Shown here in pieces: positions 52,792-62,151 of a stretch of DNA of 64,000 bases (positions are counted from its first letter, which is position 1; the number at the start of each line of letters is the position of its first letter). The stretch covers positions 124,001-188,000 of the forward strand of contig NZ_JASHJL010000003.1 in assembly GCF_030733205.1 (NCBI RefSeq), in the 5' to 3' direction. The notes beneath the pieces were generated by a model, which saw nothing but the letters and a program-made list of their open reading frames with translations, searched no databases and was not told the origin of the DNA. The DNA is from Mameliella sp. MMSF_3455. Its GTDB lineage: Bacteria > Pseudomonadota > Alphaproteobacteria > Rhodobacterales > Rhodobacteraceae. Both the position numbers and the translations under genes were made by a program.

Positions 52792-55308
52792 TCACTCCCG
52801 CGCGCGAAGTATCCCCGCGGGCCGTGTTGCAAGCGGGCGCCAGGCAAAGCCCAGCCCGGCCAGCAGCGTGGCCAGTACGCCGCCGGTGACGATTCCGATG
52901 GCCGAGGGCCAGATCACCGCGAAATCGGTTTCCATCACGAAGGTCATGACGGCCCAGGCCCCGGCGATACCGGCGCCCAACGCGACCGCGCCCGCCGCAC
53001 CGCCCAGAAGGGCAGAGCGCAGGGCAAAGCTTTGCAGGATGCGGGTGCGGGTGGCGCCGAGGGTCTTCAGCACGGCCGCCTCGTAGGTGCGCGCACCTTC
53101 GCCCGCCGCCGCCGCGCCGATCAGCACCAGAAAGCCGGTCAGCAGTGTCGCCGCCGCGCCCCAGCGCACCGCTTGGCCGATACCGTCCAACAGGTCGCTG
53201 ACCCGGTCGATGGCGTCGCGGACGCGGATGGCGGTGATGTTGGGATATTGACCGGCGAGGTCGCGGAGGATCTGCGCCTCGGCCGATTCCTCGGCGTAGA
53301 CGGTCGAGATGAAGGTATGCGGTGCAGCCTGCAGCGCGGCGGGGTTCATCGTCATGACAAAGCCGATGCCGGCGGTCGAGAAATCGACTTCGCGGAACGA
53401 GGTGATGGTCGCGGTGATGTCGCGCCCCAGGATGTTGACGGTCAGCGTGTCGCCCAGCTTGAGGCCCATTTCCTGCGCCTCTTCAGCGGCAAAGCTGACC
53501 TGCGGCGGGCCGTTGTAGTCCTTTGACCACCATTCGCCGGCGGTCACGGTGGTGCGGGCGCCGGGTGTTTCGGCATAGGTCACGCCCCGGTCACCGCGCA
53601 GAACCCAGTGGCCGCCCACCGCCTCTGTCGCCGGTTGACCATTGATGCGGGTGATGATGCCGCGCAGCATGGGCGCGCTGTCGATGCGGCTGACGGCGGG
53701 GTCGTTTTCCAGCCGCTCGAGGTAGCCGGGCATCTGGTCTTTCTGGATGTCCACAAAGAAATACGAGGGCGCGACCTGCCAGAGGTCGCGCTGGATCGCG
53801 CTTTGCAGATTGCCGTCGATCTGGCCGATGGAGGCCAGCACCGTCAGGCCAAGACCCAGCGACAGCACAACGGACCCGGCACTTTCGCGCGGTCCTCCGA
53901 TGGCGCCCAGCGCCCAGCGCCATGCGGGTCTGCCGCGTGCGGCGGGTGTGGCGAGGCGGGCCATCCAGCGGATCGCCCAGGCGGCCCCCAGCAGCACCAG
54001 CAGTGCCCCCGCGATGCCGCCCGCGATCCAGAGCGTCAGGCCGGGCCGCCCGGCGAACAGCGTGGCACTACCGACCAGCAGGGCGACCAGCACCAGCGTT
54101 GCCAGCACATAGCGCCAGGCGGGCAGCAGCCGTGCGCTGTCCAGCGCATCGCGGAACAGGGTCGCGGCGCGCACCTCTTCGGCCCGGGCCAGGGGCCAGA
54201 GCGTGAACAGCAGGGCAGTCAGCACGCCGTAGAGCGCCGCCTCTGCCAATGCGCCGGGGTATAGGGTAAAGACCGTGGGTACCGGCAAAGCGCCCGCGAT
54301 GAGCGGGGCAAAGAGGATCGGCACCAGCGCGCCAAGGATCAGGCCCAGCGTGATGCCGACAAGGCTGAGCACACCAATCTGGATGAAATAGGTCTGGAAG
54401 ATGGTGCTGCGCGTGGCGCCCAGCGTGCGCAGCGTGGCGATCACGCTAGTCTTGCGCGCAAGATAGGCGCGCACCGCCGCCGACACGCCGATCCCGCCCA
54501 CGGCCAGACCGGACAGCCCGACGAGGACGAGGAAACTGCCCAGCCTCTCGACGAACCGTGCGATGCCGGGGGCACCGTTGCGCGCGTCGCGCCAGCTCAG
54601 GCCCTTGTCCTCGAACCGCTCCAGCGCCTCGGCGCGGGCGGTATCGAGGTCGGTGCCCGGGGGCAGGAGCATCCGGTATTCCGTTTCGAACAGAGAGCCT
54701 TCGCTGAGCAGGCCCGAACCTTGCAGATCTGCGGTTCGGACGATGGTGCGCGGGCCGAGGCCGAAGCCGTCCCCGGCGTCGTCCGGTTCCACGGCTATGG
54801 TTGCCCGCAGGGTGAACTCCTGCGTGCCAAGGCGGAATGTTTCGCCGGGCAACAGCGCCAGCCGGTCGGCAAGGATCGGGGCCATGATGGCGCCCTGATC
54901 CCGCAGAGCCTCGGCCAAGGGCATCGGCGGGTCCAGCACGACCTCACCCAGCAGGGGGTAGGCGGCGTCCACGGATTTCACCTGCGTCAGACCGCGTTCG
55001 GTGGTGCCGTCGCGTGTTACCGTGGCCATCGAACGGAAATCCGTCACCTCGGAGACAGAAGTGGCGGTCTCCTGCATCCACGCGCGCTCATCCTCGGCGG
55101 CAAAGCGGTAGGTGAATTCGGCCAGGGCGTCGCCGCCCAGCAGGACGGCGCCCTGATCCTCTAGCCCCGTCTGGATCGCCGAGCGGACAGAGCCGACGCC
55201 GGCAATGGCGGCCACACCCAGGGCAAGGCAGGCCAGGAAAATGCGGAAGCCGCGCAAGCCGCCGCGCAACTCGCGCCGGGCAAAGCGCGCCGAGGTGGCA
55301 AGGCTCAT
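52792..55308 (-). CDS. FtsX-like ABC transporter permease (YbbP type)
   Basis: 838 residues with two FtsX-like repeats: a signal/TM at the start ('FRIFLACLALGVAAIAGVGS'), a large periplasmic region, three spans around 260-420, then a second set near 690-830 with 'LLTGFLVLIGAAAAGEGART'. The permease partner of the ATPase encoded just upstream (4-bp overlap). In E. coli the same pair sits divergent to tesA; function there is not well defined, perhaps lipid or lipoprotein handling. Confidence 0.88.
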   Translation of the reverse strand: MSLATSARFARRELRGGLRGFRIFLACLALGVAAIAGVGSVRSAIQTGLEDQGAVLLGGDALAEFTYRFAAEDERAWMQETATSVSEVTDFRSMATVTRDGTTERGLTQVKSVDAAYPLLGEVVLDPPMPLAEALRDQGAIMAPILADRLALLPGETFRLGTQEFTLRATIAVEPDDAGDGFGLGPRTIVRTADLQGSGLLSEGSLFETEYRMLLPPGTDLDTARAEALERFEDKGLSWRDARNGAPGIARFVERLGSFLVLVGLSGLAVGGIGVSAAVRAYLARKTSVIATLRTLGATRSTIFQTYFIQIGVLSLVGITLGLILGALVPILFAPLIAGALPVPTVFTLYPGALAEAALYGVLTALLFTLWPLARAEEVRAATLFRDALDSARLLPAWRYVLATLVLVALLVGSATLFAGRPGLTLWIAGGIAGALLVLLGAAWAIRWMARLATPAARGRPAWRWALGAIGGPRESAGSVVLSLGLGLTVLASIGQIDGNLQSAIQRDLWQVAPSYFFVDIQKDQMPGYLERLENDPAVSRIDSAPMLRGIITRINGQPATEAVGGHWVLRGDRGVTYAETPGARTTVTAGEWWSKDYNGPPQVSFAAEEAQEMGLKLGDTLTVNILGRDITATITSFREVDFSTAGIGFVMTMNPAALQAAPHTFISTVYAEESAEAQILRDLAGQYPNITAIRVRDAIDRVSDLLDGIGQAVRWGAAATLLTGFLVLIGAAAAGEGARTYEAAVLKTLGATRTRILQSFALRSALLGGAAGAVALGAGIAGAWAVMTFVMETDFAVIWPSAIGIVTGGVLATLLAGLGFAWRPLATRPAGILRARE

Positions 55309-55997
55309 TCCGCGGCCCTCAATTCGGTCGAGGCGACGCGGCCATCGTCCAGGTGCACAACCCGGTCGCAGCGCGCTGCGAGGTCCGGTGCATGGGTGAC
55401 GAGCACCAGCGTCGCGCCATGTTCCTGCGACAGCCCGAACAGAAGGTCGACGATGGCGGCACCATTCGCCCCGTCGAGGTTGCCCGTGGGTTCATCGGCC
55501 AAAAGAATGTCTGGTTCCGGCGCCAGCGCGCGGGCCAGCGCAACGCGCTGTTGTTCCCCGCCCGACATCTGCGCCGGGTAGTGATCGGCGCGGGCGGCCA
55601 GCCCGACCTTGTCCAGCATCGCCCGCGCCCGGTCGAATGCCCGGCGGTCGCCCGCAAGTTCCAGCGGCGTTGCGACGTTTTCCAGCGCGGTCATGGTCGG
55701 GATCAGGTGGAAGGATTGGAACACAACGCCCATGTGGTCGCGACGAAAACGCGCCAGGGCATCCTCGCTCATCGTCGTCAGGTCATGGTCCAGCGCGTGC
55801 ACCTGCCCGGTGCTGGCCCGTTCCAACCCGCCCATGATCATCAGCAGAGAGGACTTGCCTGATCCCGACGGCCCGACAAGGCCCAGCGTCTCTCCCCGGG
55901 TCACGTCGAGCGAGATTCCATGCAGGATTTCCACCAATCCGGCATTGCCCCTGAGGCTGAGGGTGACATTTTGGAGCGAGAGAACGGCATCGGACAC
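55305..55997 (-). CDS. ABC transporter ATP-binding protein (YbbA/LolD type)
   Basis: 230 residues. Walker A '[20 protein letters not shown]', signature '[18 protein letters not shown]', Walker B '[14 protein letters not shown]'. I chose the GTG at 55995-55997 ('[15 protein letters not shown]'), since the upstream frame is not protein-like and would overlap tesA. It overlaps the permease by 4 bp. Confidence 0.88.
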   Translation of the reverse strand: MSDAVLSLQNVTLSLRGNAGLVEILHGISLDVTRGETLGLVGPSGSGKSSLLMIMGGLERASTGQVHALDHDLTTMSEDALARFRRDHMGVVFQSFHLIPTMTALENVATPLELAGDRRAFDRARAMLDKVGLAARADHYPAQMSGGEQQRVALARALAPEPDILLADEPTGNLDGANGAAIVDLLFGLSQEHGATLVLVTHAPDLAARCDRVVHLDDGRVASTELRAAE

Positions 55998-56012
55998 GGG
56001 GGGCCTCGGAAC

Positions 56013-56684
56013 ATGTTGCACTGGGTCAGATATGGGCTGTTGGGCTTGCGCAACAAGGCACTGGTGATGGTCTTGCTGCTGGTGGCGACGGGTGCCGCGG
56101 CAGAGCGGGTGCATATCCTGGCGCTGGGCGACAGCCTGACGCAGGGCTATGGGCTGATCGAACGGGAAGGGTTCGTGCCGCAACTGCGGAGCTGGCTGAC
56201 TGAGCGCGGCCATGATGTACGGATCGTCAACGCCGGGGTGTCGGGGGATACCACGGCGGGTGGGCTGGCGCGGGTGGACTGGTCGCTGACCCCCGAAATC
56301 CAGGCGATGATCGTGGCGCTTGGCGGGAATGACCTGTTGCGAGGCATAGATCCGGCGGCGGCGCGTGCCAATATCGAGGGCATCCTGAAGGTCGCCGAGG
56401 CGCGCGGGCTGGAGGTGCTATTGATCGGGATGTCGGCGCCGGGCAACTACGGCCCCGACTACAAGGCACAGTTCGATGCAATCTACCCGGAACTGGCAGA
56501 GGCCTATGACACTTTGTATCTGGAGAGCTTCTTTGCAGGTCTGATGCAAGACGGCGAGATGCCCGATGATCCGGGGCGTTACATGCAGCCCGATGGCATC
56601 CATCCCAATGCGACCGGCGTGGCGCGCATCGTCGAGGCGGTCGGGCCGAAGGTCGAAGCGCTGATCGCTCAGGTCGACCGCTGA
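56013..56684 (+). CDS. tesA: Arylesterase/lysophospholipase TesA, SGNH hydrolase
   Basis: 223 residues. Signal-anchor '[20 protein letters not shown]' then the four SGNH blocks: '[14 protein letters not shown]' (Ser), '[12 protein letters not shown]' (Gly), '[11 protein letters not shown]' (Asn) and '[10 protein letters not shown]' (Asp-x2-His). It hydrolyses short esters or lysolipids in the periplasm. Divergent from the ABC pair with only a 15-bp gap between starts, the conserved tesA-ybbAP arrangement. Confidence 0.9.
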   Translation: MLHWVRYGLLGLRNKALVMVLLLVATGAAAERVHILALGDSLTQGYGLIEREGFVPQLRSWLTERGHDVRIVNAGVSGDTTAGGLARVDWSLTPEIQAMIVALGGNDLLRGIDPAAARANIEGILKVAEARGLEVLLIGMSAPGNYGPDYKAQFDAIYPELAEAYDTLYLESFFAGLMQDGEMPDDPGRYMQPDGIHPNATGVARIVEAVGPKVEALIAQVDR

Positions 56685-56687
56685 GGG

Positions 56688-56975
56688 TCAGGCGTCGACC
56701 TCGGTGCATTCGTGACCGAGCATATGCAGGGTGGATAGGATCAAGGTCATGCCAACCATCAGACTGACGCTGAGATACAGGCCGAAGGCAGCGAGGATCG
56801 ACATGTCGAAGCCGAGCCACCCGACAACCGCGCAGACCAGACCGATCATGCAGCCAATAAGGAAATAAAAGATAGCCACTATGCCCTCCATCTGCTTGGA
56901 AGGTAGGTGGCCAGACCCTAACAGAACCTTAAGACCCGATGCCCGGTGCAGGGCATAATCTTTAAGATTCTTCAT
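56688..56975 (-). CDS. Small two-TM protein in the flavoprotein operon
   Basis: 95 residues with two predicted spans: 'IVAIFYFLIGCMIGLVCAVV' and 'ILAAFGLYLSVSLMVGMTLI'. No recognised domain. Its start overlaps the stop of the geranylgeranyl-reductase-like gene (ATGA), which supports the choice of ATG at 56975. Ends 3 bp from tesA on the other strand. Unknown function; an accessory membrane subunit of the flavoprotein is possible. Confidence 0.6.
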   Translation of the reverse strand: MKNLKDYALHRASGLKVLLGSGHLPSKQMEGIVAIFYFLIGCMIGLVCAVVGWLGFDMSILAAFGLYLSVSLMVGMTLILSTLHMLGHECTEVDA

Positions 56976-58138
56976 GTTCCGCTGACAGCGCGCCAGGCAA
57001 AGCCCGGCAGCCTCGCGGCCATTTTCTGCATCAGGGGGCCATAGTCCGTCTCTCCGGCCATCATGCGCAGGTATTCGCCGCGCAGGGTGCGAGAGCCGCG
57101 GAAACTGCGGATGAAGGCAGGGCGCAGCGTTTCGCGGAACATCAGGTTGCGCAACAGCCGGGCATGGCGCAATCCGCGATGGATCGGGCGCAACGCTCTT
57201 GTATAAGCGGCCAAGGCATTGTCCGGGGTTCCCTGTTCAAGCGCGCGCCGCGCGGCCTCGGCCGCAAGGGCGCCGCTGTCCAGCGCGTGGGCAATGCCCT
57301 CGCCGGTGATTGTATCAACAAGTCCGGCGGCATCCCCTGCCAGCAGGATGCGTCCCTTGCCCGGGACGGTTCGGAAATCGCCAAAGGGCAGGAACTGCCC
57401 TTTGACCGGCAGCGTGTCCGGCAGGCCGAGTTGGTCGAGATAGTGGTACAGCGCGGATTTCATGTCAGCGTTGCGGGACAACACGCCGCCGAGGCCCACG
57501 GTGGTGCCCAGCGGCTTGGGGAACTGCCAGCCATAGCCCCAGTCCGCGGCGCCGAAATCGATACGCAGCGGGCGGTCGGGATCGGCGCCGGGGTGCTCGA
57601 CCTCCAGCGCAAACCCGATCCGGGCCCTGTCGAAGGCGGTGCCAAAGAGTGTCCTCGCGGTGTTGCTGTTGACACCGTCAGCGGCGATCAGCAGCGGGGC
57701 CTCGATCCGGCCGCCGGGCAGATCCAGGGCCGGACCATCGAGATCCAGCCTGCCGCTCTGCCCGGTGAAGTCCACCACGCCGGCCGCAAGCGCCTGTTCG
57801 ACCAAGGCTGCATCCAGCTCGTATCGCATGCCCAGGTACAAGGGCGGGGCATCACGGCTGTCGCCAAGTGGCTGACCGAAAGCATGAAAGGTGAACCTGT
57901 CCCGCCGCTCGAGCGGAACAGGCGGCAACGTCCCGCCAAAGGTCCGGCCATAGCGGGCAATGGCGCGGCCGGTCAGGCCGCCGCCGCACAGTTTGTTCCG
58001 AGGGAATCGCGCCTTGTCGACCATGGCGACGCGCAGACCGGCCCGAACTGCGTTCATGGCAGCGGCGGACCCGGCGGGTCCGGCCCCAAGAACGATCAGA
58101 TCGAAGCGCCCGGATGCCTGCGCGCTCTTCTGCGTCAC
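56972..58138 (-). CDS. Geranylgeranyl reductase-family FAD oxidoreductase
   Basis: 388 residues. The FAD-binding start 'LIVLGAGPAGSAAAMNAVRA' and the mid 'LLAGDAAGLVDTITGEGIAH' motif (G-D-A-A-G) mark the GGR/chlorophyll-reductase-like family; 'FPRNKLCGGGLTGRAI' is a family Cys-Gly motif. Family members saturate isoprenoid side chains (BchP, archaeal lipids) or oxidise other polyprenyl substrates. No photosynthesis genes are nearby. Start is GTG at 58138, overlapping the transpeptidase stop (GTGA). Confidence 0.8.
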   Translation of the reverse strand: MTQKSAQASGRFDLIVLGAGPAGSAAAMNAVRAGLRVAMVDKARFPRNKLCGGGLTGRAIARYGRTFGGTLPPVPLERRDRFTFHAFGQPLGDSRDAPPLYLGMRYELDAALVEQALAAGVVDFTGQSGRLDLDGPALDLPGGRIEAPLLIAADGVNSNTARTLFGTAFDRARIGFALEVEHPGADPDRPLRIDFGAADWGYGWQFPKPLGTTVGLGGVLSRNADMKSALYHYLDQLGLPDTLPVKGQFLPFGDFRTVPGKGRILLAGDAAGLVDTITGEGIAHALDSGALAAEAARRALEQGTPDNALAAYTRALRPIHRGLRHARLLRNLMFRETLRPAFIRSFRGSRTLRGEYLRMMAGETDYGPLMQKMAARLPGFAWRAVSGT

Positions 58139-58689
58139 AGAACGGTGACTTTGGCGCCGGGTTGAACGCGTTCGTAGAGGTCGATCACATGGTCATTGAT
58201 CATCCGGACGCAGCCGTTTGAGACCGAACGACCGATCGACCGGGGGGCCGTCGTGCCGTGGATCGCGTTGAAGGTGTAGCGCCCGTTGCGATACAGATAC
58301 AGTGCGCGAGCGCCCAGTGGGTTGCCGGGGCCACCGGGCTGGACATAGTCGTTGTCGATAAACTTTTCATAGGCGCTCGGGTTGCGCTTGATCATCGCGT
58401 CGGTCGGACGCCACGTCGGCCACTTCTTCTTGCCGCCGACGTCGTAGGTGCCCGAAATCGCCTGCCCCGCGGTGCCAAGTCCGACACCATAGCGACGCGC
58501 CTGTCCCGGTGCCTCGACCAAATAAAGGAAATGCGCCTTGGACAGGATCAGGATCTGTCCGGGAGCCAGGTCCGGCTTGATCGAGACGACCTGCGGCTTG
58601 AATTTCGTGTCCACCGAATAGGCGAGCGCGGGCATCGGGAATGCCGCGGCGGTGGCCGAGGCGGCAAGGAAAGTACGGCGGTTCAACAT
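58135..58689 (-). CDS. L,D-transpeptidase (YkuD domain)
   Basis: 184 residues. Tat-like signal 'MLNRRTFLAASATAAAFPMP', then a YkuD domain with the catalytic 'SNGCVRMINDHVIDLYERV' (S-x-G-C-x-R) and an earlier His in 'NAIHGTTAPRSIG'. It makes or edits 3-3 crosslinks in peptidoglycan or attaches proteins to it. ATG at 58689. First gene of a three-gene overlap operon. Confidence 0.9.
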   Translation of the reverse strand: MLNRRTFLAASATAAAFPMPALAYSVDTKFKPQVVSIKPDLAPGQILILSKAHFLYLVEAPGQARRYGVGLGTAGQAISGTYDVGGKKKWPTWRPTDAMIKRNPSAYEKFIDNDYVQPGGPGNPLGARALYLYRNGRYTFNAIHGTTAPRSIGRSVSNGCVRMINDHVIDLYERVQPGAKVTVL

Positions 58690-58839
58690 GGCAGCCTCTG
58701 CGAATTTATCCGGAGTGCGGCATGGTATTTGGCCCAAGACGGTCCGAAAAGCAATCCCGCGAGCGCCCAAGGGGTGTCACGTTGCCGTGCACCTGCACTT
58801 CTCGTGGCACGCACACGCGGTAAATCGCTCCTTCGCGGG

Positions 58840-59511
58840 TCATTCCTTGGGAACATCCGCGTTGCGCCCGGCCAGGACCACGCTGACCAGATAGGCGGAC
58901 TGCGGGGTCATCCCGGCCATGATCGCGGCGGCGGCATCGGGGCGCATTCGGGCAAGGAAACCTGCGGCGAACTGGGGGTCCATCTCCTCGAAGAGGGCGG
59001 CGGCCTGCTTGGGTTTCATGTTGGCGTAGACGTCGGTCAGCTTTTCGACATCGTCCGAGGCAGCAGTCCTTGCCAGAGCGAGCGTCTGTTTCAAGCTGGC
59101 CTCGGCCGCTGCCAGGGCTTGCATCTTGCGTTCGATTTCCGCTTCGGCGACGGCCAGCGCCTGCATGCGCACGTCAATAGCCGCTTCGCGCTTGCGCAGT
59201 CGGGCCTCGCGCGCATCCAGCGCCTCCAGCAGGGGCTTGATGTCGGCCTCTGCCACCACGCGCGGAGCAGGTTGACCGGCGGCGGGCCCGGCCTTGGCCA
59301 CATCTGCCGCAAGGGCCGCCTCCAGTTGGGGTTTCGGCCCTGTGTCGCCTTCGCGGGCAAATGCCTCGCTTGCGCCCACGGCCAACCGCAACAGGCCGGA
59401 TGTCACCAGCAGGGCGCAGATCGCCGCCAGAGCGCCGCGCGGCTTGCGCTTGGGCGTCTTGCGCGCGGATCTTGCGGCGCCGGGGCGCGCGGAAACCTTG
59501 GCTTTGGCCAT
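58840..59511 (-). CDS. MotE-like flagellar protein (MgtE_N-type C-terminus)
   Basis: 223 residues. A basic N-terminus with one TM ('ALAAICALLVTSGLLRLAVG'), a coiled coil (about residues 90-145, 'REARLRKREAAIDVRMQALA') and a C-terminal MgtE_N-like domain with 'MKPKQAAALFEEMDPQFAAG' and 'FLARMRPDAAAAIMAGM'. This is the layout of MotE, the MotC chaperone in rhizobial flagella. Downstream of fliL, minus strand. ATG at 59511 over a TTG at 59517. Confidence 0.75.
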   Translation of the reverse strand: MAKAKVSARPGAARSARKTPKRKPRGALAAICALLVTSGLLRLAVGASEAFAREGDTGPKPQLEAALAADVAKAGPAAGQPAPRVVAEADIKPLLEALDAREARLRKREAAIDVRMQALAVAEAEIERKMQALAAAEASLKQTLALARTAASDDVEKLTDVYANMKPKQAAALFEEMDPQFAAGFLARMRPDAAAAIMAGMTPQSAYLVSVVLAGRNADVPKE

Positions 59512-59543
59512 GTTCAACCCTCGTGTTGCGTGGCGATGCGCGT

Positions 59544-59891
59544 TCAGTTGCGCGAGTGACGCAGGAAAACCGGATCCTTGGCGTCCTGCTGTGGCGGTGC
59601 GCTGTTCTGCGGCAGGTCATGCATCGAGGCCACCAGCAGTTCCAGGCGGCGGGCGACGTCCTCGGCCCGGTCGGTCAGTTCGCCCAGCGACTTGTTCGAT
59701 TCGCCGGCGCTTTTCTGGGCATTGCCCAGGGTCCTGGTCAGGTCGTCGACCTGTGCCGACAGCACCGCGACGGCGCCACCGACGCCGTTTTCCAGGTCGG
59801 TAAAGCGCGACAGCCGACGCGCCAAGATAAAACAGTAGAAACCGGCGCCCAACGCACCCGCCACCAGCAGGATATCTGCAATTGCTTCCAT
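59544..59891 (-). CDS. Small membrane protein in the flagellar cluster
   Basis: 115 residues. One N-terminal span ('MEAIADILLVAGALGAGFYC' onwards) and a coiled-coil-like middle ('AQVDDLTRTLGNAQKSAGE'). I recognise it as a DUF6468-type flagellar-associated protein only tentatively. Start ATG at 59891 chosen because GAGGGAG lies 6 bp upstream; ATG at 59897 sits on that ribosome site. Between fliL and the motE-like gene, so probably part of the same unit. Confidence 0.6.
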   Translation of the reverse strand: MEAIADILLVAGALGAGFYCFILARRLSRFTDLENGVGGAVAVLSAQVDDLTRTLGNAQKSAGESNKSLGELTDRAEDVARRLELLVASMHDLPQNSAPPQQDAKDPVFLRHSRN

Positions 59892-59902
59892 TCCCATCTC
59901 CC

Positions 59903-60415
59903 TCAATTCAGGACAAATTCAAGCACGAGGAGGTCGCGCACCCGGCCTTCGCCGGCCACCAGCTTGATTCGGCGCAGCATCTGCCCGCGCAGCCGTACAA
60001 GGGCGCCCTGCGCCTCGATGTCCTGCGCTTCGAGCGCGCGGAGGTAGCTGTTGAGCACGTCCTGGATGCGCGGCAAGATCTTTTCGACCTCGCTCTTGTA
60101 TTCCGACGGCACCTCGAGGCTGGCGCGAAATCGCAGGTGGCTCGCATGGGCGTTTGGTCCCAGCGAAATCAGCACCGGCGGCACTTCGATGAAACTGACG
60201 TCGGGCAAGGCCTTTGTTGCCACATGCGGTTCGCCGTGATCCGCCGGGGCATGTGTTACCGCCGTCTTGCCTCCGCCGAGGCCAAGCAGACCCGACTGCA
60301 CCGCGTAAAACCCGCCACCGCCGCCAACAAGCGCAAGCACCAGGCCAATGATCAGCGGCAGTTTTGACGGCTTCTTGCCGGCAATCTCGTCTCCATCAAC
60401 GGTGGCGTCAGACAT
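59903..60415 (-). CDS. fliL: Flagellar basal-body-associated protein FliL
   Basis: 170 residues: one N-terminal TM ('LPLIIGLVLALVGGGGGFYA') and a periplasmic FliL domain with 'VSFIEVPPVLISLGPNAHAS' and 'VLNSYLRALEAQDIEAQGAL'. FliL sits around the stator and tunes motor torque. It is divergent from fliF. Confidence 0.9.
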   Translation of the reverse strand: MSDATVDGDEIAGKKPSKLPLIIGLVLALVGGGGGFYAVQSGLLGLGGGKTAVTHAPADHGEPHVATKALPDVSFIEVPPVLISLGPNAHASHLRFRASLEVPSEYKSEVEKILPRIQDVLNSYLRALEAQDIEAQGALVRLRGQMLRRIKLVAGEGRVRDLLVLEFVLN

Positions 60416-60531
60416 TCTTTACCTCTTCGTCGGCGATGGGCCCGTTGTAACGAAAAGGGGCTAACTGATTGTTAAGGCGAATAGGTCAACCTCGGCACAA
60501 CCGAACAGAATGTTTGGAGCGGAGGTCGGTC

Positions 60532-62151
60532 TTGAATCAGGTACTGTCGAGCTGGAATGCCCTTGCCGGGCGTCAACGCATGATCGTCATTGGTGCCACG
60601 GTGGTGGTGATGCTGGCGGTTCTTGGCCTGACGCGTCTGGCGTCGGCGCCCAACATGGCCCTGCTTTATGCGGGTCTGGAAAACGATGCTGCGGGTGACG
60701 TCGTCAAGGCGCTGGAGGCCCGCGGGGTTCAGTATGACGTGCGCGCCGGGGCGATTTTCGTCCCCGAGGCAGAGCGCGATGCGCTGCGACTCACTCTTGC
60801 CAGCGAAGGACTGCCGGCAAATAGCGGCCAAGGTTACGAGTTGCTGGACGGGCTATCCGGTTTCGGGACCACCAGCCAGATGTTCGACGCCGCCTACTGG
60901 CGCGCCAAAGAGGGTGAATTGGCGCGCACGATCGTCTCGAACCCCCAGATTGCAAGCGCCCGCGTCCATATCGCCAACTCCAGCGCGAATCCCTTTCAGC
61001 GTGACGTGACGCCCACGGCCTCGATTTCCGTGACGACGACCGGCGCGGTGCTGAACGCGGCGCAGGCGCGGGCGCTGAAATTCCTTGTCGCCTCGGCCGT
61101 TCCTGGCCTGGTTCCTGAAAATGTTGCGGTGATCGACGGCAAGGGTGGGCTGATCGGCGCCGAGGACAAGACCGGCGGCGGCGTGACCGCAGATGACAAG
61201 GCCGCCATGCTGCGCGATCGCGTCCAGCGCCTGATGGAGGCCCGCGTCGGATCCGGCAACGCGGTGGTCGAGGTCAGCGTCGATACGGTCACGGAACTGG
61301 AACTGATCCGTCAGCACAGTTTCGATCCCGACGGCCGCGTGATCGTCTCGACCGATACCGAGGAGCGCACCGATAAGTCGGAAAACCTGGGCGGGGGAGG
61401 CGATGTCACCGTGGCGTCGAACCTGCCCGATGGCGGCGCCGGGGGCGGACCGGACCAGTCGACCACGGCCAAGTCCGAAACGCGGGAGCGAATCAACTAC
61501 GAGATCTCCGAAACCACCCGCGAGATCACCCGCCAGCCTGGCGCGATCAAGCGGTTGACCGTCGCTGTCCTGGTCAACGGCAGTTTTGAGCCGGCAGCCG
61601 ATGGCACCCAGACATTTGTTCCCCTTCCCGAAACCGAGCTGGAAGCGCTGCGTGACCTCGTAGCCTCGGCCGTTGGTTTCGACGAGGAACGCGGCGACCA
61701 GATCACCCTTCGGTCGATGCCTTTCGAACGGCCGGACGGGCTGGGCACCGGCCCGCTGGAACCCGGCCTGTTCTCGGGTTCTCTCGACATGATGCGGCTG
61801 ATCCAGATGGGGGTTCTTGCGGTGGTGGCTCTGATCCTCGGACTTTTTGTTCTGCGTCCCATCCTGTCGCGGGGTGAGACGGTGACGGCCAGCGCCGGGG
61901 CGTTGCCCGCTCCCGGCCTCCCCACTGAAGGCGAGGCACTGGAAGGCGAGATCGAAACCAACGACAGTTTCGACAACCTGCCCGTTTTGGCGGACGGCCC
62001 GGATTTCAGCTCCATGGGCATGGTCGATTTCGATGCCCCCGCCGAAGAGGATCCCGTGGAGCGCCTGCGCAATCTGATCGAGGCGCGCAAGACGGAAACC
62101 GTCGAGATCCTGCGCAGCTGGCTTGAGGAAGACAAGGAAGACGCGACATGA
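60532..62151 (+). CDS. fliF: Flagellar MS-ring protein FliF
   Basis: 539 residues. TM near the start ('RMIVIGATVVVMLAVLGLTR'), ring-building motifs in the periplasmic half ('YAGLENDAAGDVVKALEARG', 'AGAIFVPEAERDALRLTLA'), then a second TM ('RLIQMGVLAVVALILGLFVL') and a C-terminal FliG-binding tail. Start TTG at 60532 with GGAGG 6 bp upstream; an ATG before it is out of frame. First gene of the plus-strand run, overlapping the next. Confidence 0.92.
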   Translation: MNQVLSSWNALAGRQRMIVIGATVVVMLAVLGLTRLASAPNMALLYAGLENDAAGDVVKALEARGVQYDVRAGAIFVPEAERDALRLTLASEGLPANSGQGYELLDGLSGFGTTSQMFDAAYWRAKEGELARTIVSNPQIASARVHIANSSANPFQRDVTPTASISVTTTGAVLNAAQARALKFLVASAVPGLVPENVAVIDGKGGLIGAEDKTGGGVTADDKAAMLRDRVQRLMEARVGSGNAVVEVSVDTVTELELIRQHSFDPDGRVIVSTDTEERTDKSENLGGGGDVTVASNLPDGGAGGGPDQSTTAKSETRERINYEISETTREITRQPGAIKRLTVAVLVNGSFEPAADGTQTFVPLPETELEALRDLVASAVGFDEERGDQITLRSMPFERPDGLGTGPLEPGLFSGSLDMMRLIQMGVLAVVALILGLFVLRPILSRGETVTASAGALPAPGLPTEGEALEGEIETNDSFDNLPVLADGPDFSSMGMVDFDAPAEEDPVERLRNLIEARKTETVEILRSWLEEDKEDAT

